Assembly: GCF_014202495.1 (NCBI RefSeq)
Contig: NZ_JACHHA010000002.1
Location: 62,001 to 126,000, forward strand
Length of the DNA stretch: 64,000 bases
Direction: 5' to 3'
Source of the DNA: Cerasibacillus quisquiliarum
GTDB lineage: Bacteria > Bacillota > Bacilli > Bacillales > Amphibacillaceae
Of the stretch, positions 60,647 through 64,000 are shown one piece after another. Below the pieces are notes generated by a model. It made no database searches, was not told the DNA's origin, and worked only from the letters and a program-made list of their open reading frames with translations. Each line of letters starts with the position of its first letter. The first letter of the stretch is position 1. The position numbers were made by a program, and so were the translations under genes.

Positions 60647-61018
60647 ATGAAATTTTTAGTCATTGCACTTGTTATTTTAGTAACAATTAGTGTGTTTCGA
60701 TATTTTAGACAACGTACATTCTTAAAAACATTAACCGAAACACAATTTATTGAAGGTTATCGAAAAGCACAACTCATTGATGTCAGGGAGCCACAAGAAT
60801 TTAATAGTGGTCATATATTGGGGGCTAGAAATATTCCGCTGTCACAATTAAAACATCGACTTGTTGAATTACGTAAAGATAAACCAGTATATTTATATGG
60901 TCAGAGTGAGTTTCGTTCTGCTAGGGCTGCGCAAATCTTGCATAAGCACGGTTATCAAGATCTAAATCAACTAAAAGGCGGCTTTAAAAAATGGACGGGT
61001 AAAGTAAAGCGTTCATAA
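60647..61018 (+). CDS. yqhL: Rhodanese-domain membrane protein YqhL, active-site Cys replaced
   Basis: A 123-residue protein with an N-terminal membrane helix (about 2-18) and one rhodanese domain (QLIDVREPQEFNSGHILGAR, IPLSQLKHR, LKGGFKKWTGK). In catalytic rhodaneses the active-site loop begins with Cys; here it reads LYGQSEFRSARAA, with Gly (codon GGT) where Cys (TGT) is expected. The fold looks complete, so it may bind rather than transfer sulfur. It converges on gcvPB as in B. subtilis. The start follows GGGGGAAG. Confidence 0.88.
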   Translation: MKFLVIALVILVTISVFRYFRQRTFLKTLTETQFIEGYRKAQLIDVREPQEFNSGHILGARNIPLSQLKHRLVELRKDKPVYLYGQSEFRSARAAQILHKHGYQDLNQLKGGFKKWTGKVKRS

Positions 61019-61029
61019 CAATCTAATAA

Positions 61030-61068
61030 AAAGGTTCCAAATTATCTTTAACCGATAATTGGAACCTT
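61030..61068. terminator. Bidirectional terminator between yqhL and gcvPB
   Basis: AAGGTTCCAA-A-TTATC / GATAATTGGAACCTT form a 15-bp stem with a single bulged A and a 7-base loop; both strands have T runs. Confidence 0.88.
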
Positions 61069-61090
61069 TTTTTAATATACCCCATCTGGC

Positions 61091-62554
61091 CTAGTCTTCT
61101 TTTATATATCTTAAAACCGGCTTTCTTGCTGCTAATGTTTCATCCAATCGCTTAACAACCGTCGTATGTGGTGCTTCTTGGACTATTTCAGGGTTGTTTT
61201 CAACTTCATCTGCAATTGTCAACATCGTATCAATAAATCCATCTAACGTTTCTTTTGTTTCAGTTTCTGGTGGCTCAATCATCATCGCTTCTTCTACATT
61301 AAGCGGGAAGTAAATTGTTGGCGGATGATACTCATAATCTAATAAGCGTTTAGCTATATCAAGTGTTCGAACTCCTAGTTTCTTTTGCTTTTTGCCAGAT
61401 AAAACAAACTCATGTTTACAATGCTGTTTATATGGGAGTTCGTAAACTGATTCAAGTTTACGCATAACATAGTTGGCGTTCATCACTGCATACTCACTAA
61501 CTTTCTTTAATCCTTCTGCTCCCAACGTTCGAATATAAGTATAAGCACGTAAATAAATACTAAAGTTTCCATAATATGGCTTAACGCGTCCAATTGATTG
61601 CGGTCGATCATAATCGAATGTATAGCCGTCCTCATTTTTTACGATGACTGGTTTCGGTAAAAATGGTTCTAATTCCTTTGTTACACCGATAGGACCTGAT
61701 CCCGGACCACCACCACCATGTGGACCTGAAAATGTTTTGTGTAAGTTTAAATGAACAACATCAAAGCCCATATCTCCTGGACGTGCATAACCCATAATGG
61801 CGTTTAAATTTGCACCATCATAGTACAATCGACCACCAGCTTCATGCACAATTTTTTTCATCTCCAAAATTTCTGTTTCAAATAGCCCAAGTGTGTTTGG
61901 GTTTGTTAACATTAATGCCGCAGTATCTTCCCCAACAACACGTTTTAAATCATCTAGATCGACAAGGCCATTTTCATTAGATTTGACGGTAACTGATTCG
62001 AAGCCAGCAACTGTTGCTGACGCAGGGTTTGTCCCGTGTGCAGAGTCTGGAACAATAACTTTTGTTCGTTTAAAATCACCATTTGCCTCATGAAAAGCAC
62101 GAATCATCATTAAACCAGACCACTCACCATGAGCGCCAGCAGCTGGTTGTAATGAGATTTCATACATACCGGTAATTTCTTTTAAATGTTGTTGCATATC
62201 ATACATCATTTCAAGTGCACCTTGGACTGTTTTAGGATGTTGATATGGATGAATATGACTAAATCCTGGTAACCTAGCAATATCTTCATTTATTTTCGGA
62301 TTATACTTCATCGTACATGAACCAAGTGGATAAAATCCAGAATCAACACCAAAATTTCGTGTAGATAAAGCAGTATAATGACGCATGAGCTCTAACTCGC
62401 TAAGCTCTGGTAATTCAGGTGGTGTTTGTCGGATATATTCATCGGAAAATTCTTCCGATAAATCCACTTCAGGCACGTCTAATTCTGGGAGACTATAGCT
62501 GACTCTACCTTCTTTACTACGCTCAAAGATTAACGGAAAATCTTTATTAGCCAT
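61091..62554 (-). CDS. gcvPB: Glycine decarboxylase (P-protein) subunit 2
   Basis: A 487-residue PLP subunit. The Schiff-base Lys lies in [18 protein letters not shown], and [23 protein letters not shown] is a family signature. Together with GcvPA it forms the heterotetrameric P-protein that decarboxylates glycine and passes the aminomethyl group to lipoyl GcvH. The start overlaps the end of gcvPA by 8 bases. The longest of the gcv products here. Confidence 0.97.
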   Translation of the reverse strand: MANKDFPLIFERSKEGRVSYSLPELDVPEVDLSEEFSDEYIRQTPPELPELSELELMRHYTALSTRNFGVDSGFYPLGSCTMKYNPKINEDIARLPGFSHIHPYQHPKTVQGALEMMYDMQQHLKEITGMYEISLQPAAGAHGEWSGLMMIRAFHEANGDFKRTKVIVPDSAHGTNPASATVAGFESVTVKSNENGLVDLDDLKRVVGEDTAALMLTNPNTLGLFETEILEMKKIVHEAGGRLYYDGANLNAIMGYARPGDMGFDVVHLNLHKTFSGPHGGGGPGSGPIGVTKELEPFLPKPVIVKNEDGYTFDYDRPQSIGRVKPYYGNFSIYLRAYTYIRTLGAEGLKKVSEYAVMNANYVMRKLESVYELPYKQHCKHEFVLSGKKQKKLGVRTLDIAKRLLDYEYHPPTIYFPLNVEEAMMIEPPETETKETLDGFIDTMLTIADEVENNPEIVQEAPHTTVVKRLDETLAARKPVLRYIKED

Positions 62555-63899
62555 TTAGAACAACCCCCAATTCTTTTACAAATGTATCAATTTCTTCTTT
62601 TGTACGAACTTCAGTAACGGCCACTAACATATGGTTTTTTAGTTCTGGATAAACCGTTTGCAAATCGTAGCCACCGATAATTCCCTTCTCTAACAGATAA
62701 TCATTTACTTCTGAAACAGATTTAGGTAATTTAATGACGAATTCGTTAAAGAAAGGTCCGGAAAATGCAATATCAACACCTAAATCTTGAATCTTCTGTT
62801 TTGCATAACGCGCTTTTTTCATATTTAATAAAGTCATTTTCTTTATCCCATGCTTACCAATTGAACTCATAGCGACAGCACTTGCTAACGCATTTAAAGC
62901 TTGATTGGAACATATATTTGATGTTGCTTTATCACGGCGAATATGTTGCTCTCTTGCTTGTAATGTTAAGACAAAGCCACGCTTACCTTCTTCATCAACC
63001 GTTTGTCCAACGAGGCGACCAGGTACTTTACGCATTAATTTCTTTGTTGTGGCAAAGTATCCACAATGTGGTCCACCAAATTGCGTTGGAATACCAAACA
63101 CTTGTGTGTCACCTACAACAATATCCGCTCCGAATTCTGCAGGGGGAGTTAGAAAGCCAAGTGCTAATGGATTACTGGATACGATAAACATCGTTTTCTT
63201 ATCGTTCTTAATTAATTTATTTATCTTAGCCATCGGTTCGATTTGCCCAAAGAAATTTGGGTACTGAATGACCACTCCTGCTATTGTTTCGTCAAGATGT
63301 GCTTCCAACTGTTCTAAATCTGTTACACCATCTTTGTAATCAATCTCAATAACATCAATATGTTGCCCCCGTGCATATGTTTCAATAACTTCTCTTGATT
63401 CAGGATGAACAGTTTTTGAAACAAGCACTTTTTTCCTTCTCGTTTGTCCTGCACTTAATGTGACAGCTTCTGCTAATGACGTTCCACCGTCATACATAGA
63501 AGAATTTGCTATTGGTAAACCTGTTAGCTCCGAGATCATCGTTTGAAATTCAAAAATTGCTTGTAAGCCACCTTGAGAAATTTCTGGTTGATATGGTGTG
63601 TAAGCTGTATAAAATTCTGATCTTGAAATGACATGGTCAACAACAGATGGAATAAAATGATCATATACACCTGCGCCTAAAAACGATGTGTATTCAGTTA
63701 AATTATAGTTTTTATTCGCCATCTGTGTTAATTCTCTTTTTAATTCGGCTTCACTTACTGGTTTTTTTAATTTCAAAGGTTCTTTTAATAAAATATCTTT
63801 AGGAATATCTGAAAATAATTCATCTGATGAATCCACACCTATTGCTTTTAACATGTCTTTCTTATCATTTTCAGTCATTGGTAAGTAACGGAAATCCAT
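62547..63899 (-). CDS. gcvPA: Glycine decarboxylase (P-protein) subunit 1
   Basis: A 450-residue subunit with motifs [37 protein letters not shown], and [14 protein letters not shown] typical of GcvPA. It lacks the PLP Lys and works with GcvPB. GAGGAGGC lies 6 bases before the ATG and the preceding gcvT ends 13 bases upstream, so gcvT-gcvPA-gcvPB form one operon. In Bacillus it is controlled by a glycine riboswitch ahead of gcvT, which would be outside this window. Confidence 0.97.
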   Translation of the reverse strand: MDFRYLPMTENDKKDMLKAIGVDSSDELFSDIPKDILLKEPLKLKKPVSEAELKRELTQMANKNYNLTEYTSFLGAGVYDHFIPSVVDHVISRSEFYTAYTPYQPEISQGGLQAIFEFQTMISELTGLPIANSSMYDGGTSLAEAVTLSAGQTRRKKVLVSKTVHPESREVIETYARGQHIDVIEIDYKDGVTDLEQLEAHLDETIAGVVIQYPNFFGQIEPMAKINKLIKNDKKTMFIVSSNPLALGFLTPPAEFGADIVVGDTQVFGIPTQFGGPHCGYFATTKKLMRKVPGRLVGQTVDEEGKRGFVLTLQAREQHIRRDKATSNICSNQALNALASAVAMSSIGKHGIKKMTLLNMKKARYAKQKIQDLGVDIAFSGPFFNEFVIKLPKSVSEVNDYLLEKGIIGGYDLQTVYPELKNHMLVAVTEVRTKEEIDTFVKELGVVLNG

Positions 63900-63912
63900 A
63901 TGAAAGCCTCCT

Positions 63913-64000
63913 CTATTTATTTTTTAAAAAAGGTGTCTCAATCACTTTCGCTTTTAATTTTCGTTTTCTGACTTGAATCATGATTTCAGTTCCTACATTG
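63913..64000 (-). CDS. gcvT: Aminomethyltransferase (T-protein), 3' end only
   Basis: The last 28 codons of a gene running off the window's right edge read [17 protein letters not shown] then [11 protein letters not shown] and a TAG stop. This is the C-terminal beta-barrel tail of GcvT, and its position before gcvPA on the same strand confirms it. GcvT transfers the methylene group to THF in the glycine cleavage system. Confidence 0.88.
   Translation of the reverse strand, partial: NVGTEIMIQVRKRKLKAKVIETPFLKNK

Overview
The window is an A+T-rich chromosomal segment of an endospore-forming Bacillaceae bacterium. Gene content and order follow the Bacillus subtilis lysA/spoIIA/fur/bkd/spo0A/spoIIIA/gcvP segment almost gene for gene, mostly on the minus strand. 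An OLE RNA with its partner gene oapA points to a halophilic, alkaliphilic or anaerobic relative (the Oceanobacillus/Virgibacillus/Gracilibacillus/Alkalihalobacillus kind) rather than B. subtilis itself; the genus cannot be fixed from this sequence alone. No rRNA, tRNA, CRISPR array, prophage or intact insertion sequence was seen.

Layout, left to right. 1-5.7 kb: a YjcZ-like miniprotein, an orphan ribT, a short M50-like membrane protease, ppiB, lysA, and a reduced spoVA cluster (AA, AB, AF only). 5.9-12.2 kb: the forespore sigma switch spoIIAA-spoIIAB-sigF, dacF, and a nucleoside-salvage operon deoB-punA-pdp behind a strong palindromic operator candidate. 12.2-17.5 kb: xerD, yqzK, fur, spoIIM, an EndoQ-like gene, nudF and an aldo/keto reductase. 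17.5-25.7 kb: two Y-family polymerases, an accessory island with a 52-bp hairpin repeat array, an MBL hydrolase, a GDPD, RNase Z, an M20 peptidase and methylmalonyl-CoA epimerase. 25.8-35.2 kb: prli42, yqjA, brxB and the branched-chain keto acid dehydrogenase operon with an unusually degenerate BkdR. 35.3-43.9 kb: yqzF, aspartokinase, spo0A, spoIVB, recN, argR, tlyA, oapA and OLE RNA. 44-64 kb: ispA, xseBA, folD, nusB, yqhY, accCB, the eight-gene spoIIIA operon, efp, pepQ, aroQ, small yqh genes, mntR, a rhodanese and the glycine cleavage P-protein genes, ending inside gcvT.

How it fits together. Sporulation dominates: Spo0A (sigma-H-type promoter with a 0A box), the sigma-F module, SpoIIM, the SpoIIIA channel (excellent sigma-E promoter), SpoIVB and SpoVA proteins cover initiation through germination. 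The bkd operon makes branched-chain acyl-CoA primers and accBC makes malonyl-CoA, so both serve branched fatty-acid synthesis.

Most notable items: (1) the OLE RNA/OapA pair in the place where B. subtilis has dxs; (2) BkdR with its sigma-54 contact loop, Walker B aspartate and both arginine-finger positions changed, and no -24/-12 promoter before bcd; (3) the 52-bp hairpin array with a 104-bp higher-order period, inside an island bounded by inverted GGCTGAGACAAAA-type repeats, one of which forms the C-terminal tail of the neighbouring protein; (4) a rhodanese with its catalytic Cys replaced by Gly; (5) the split spoVA operon.
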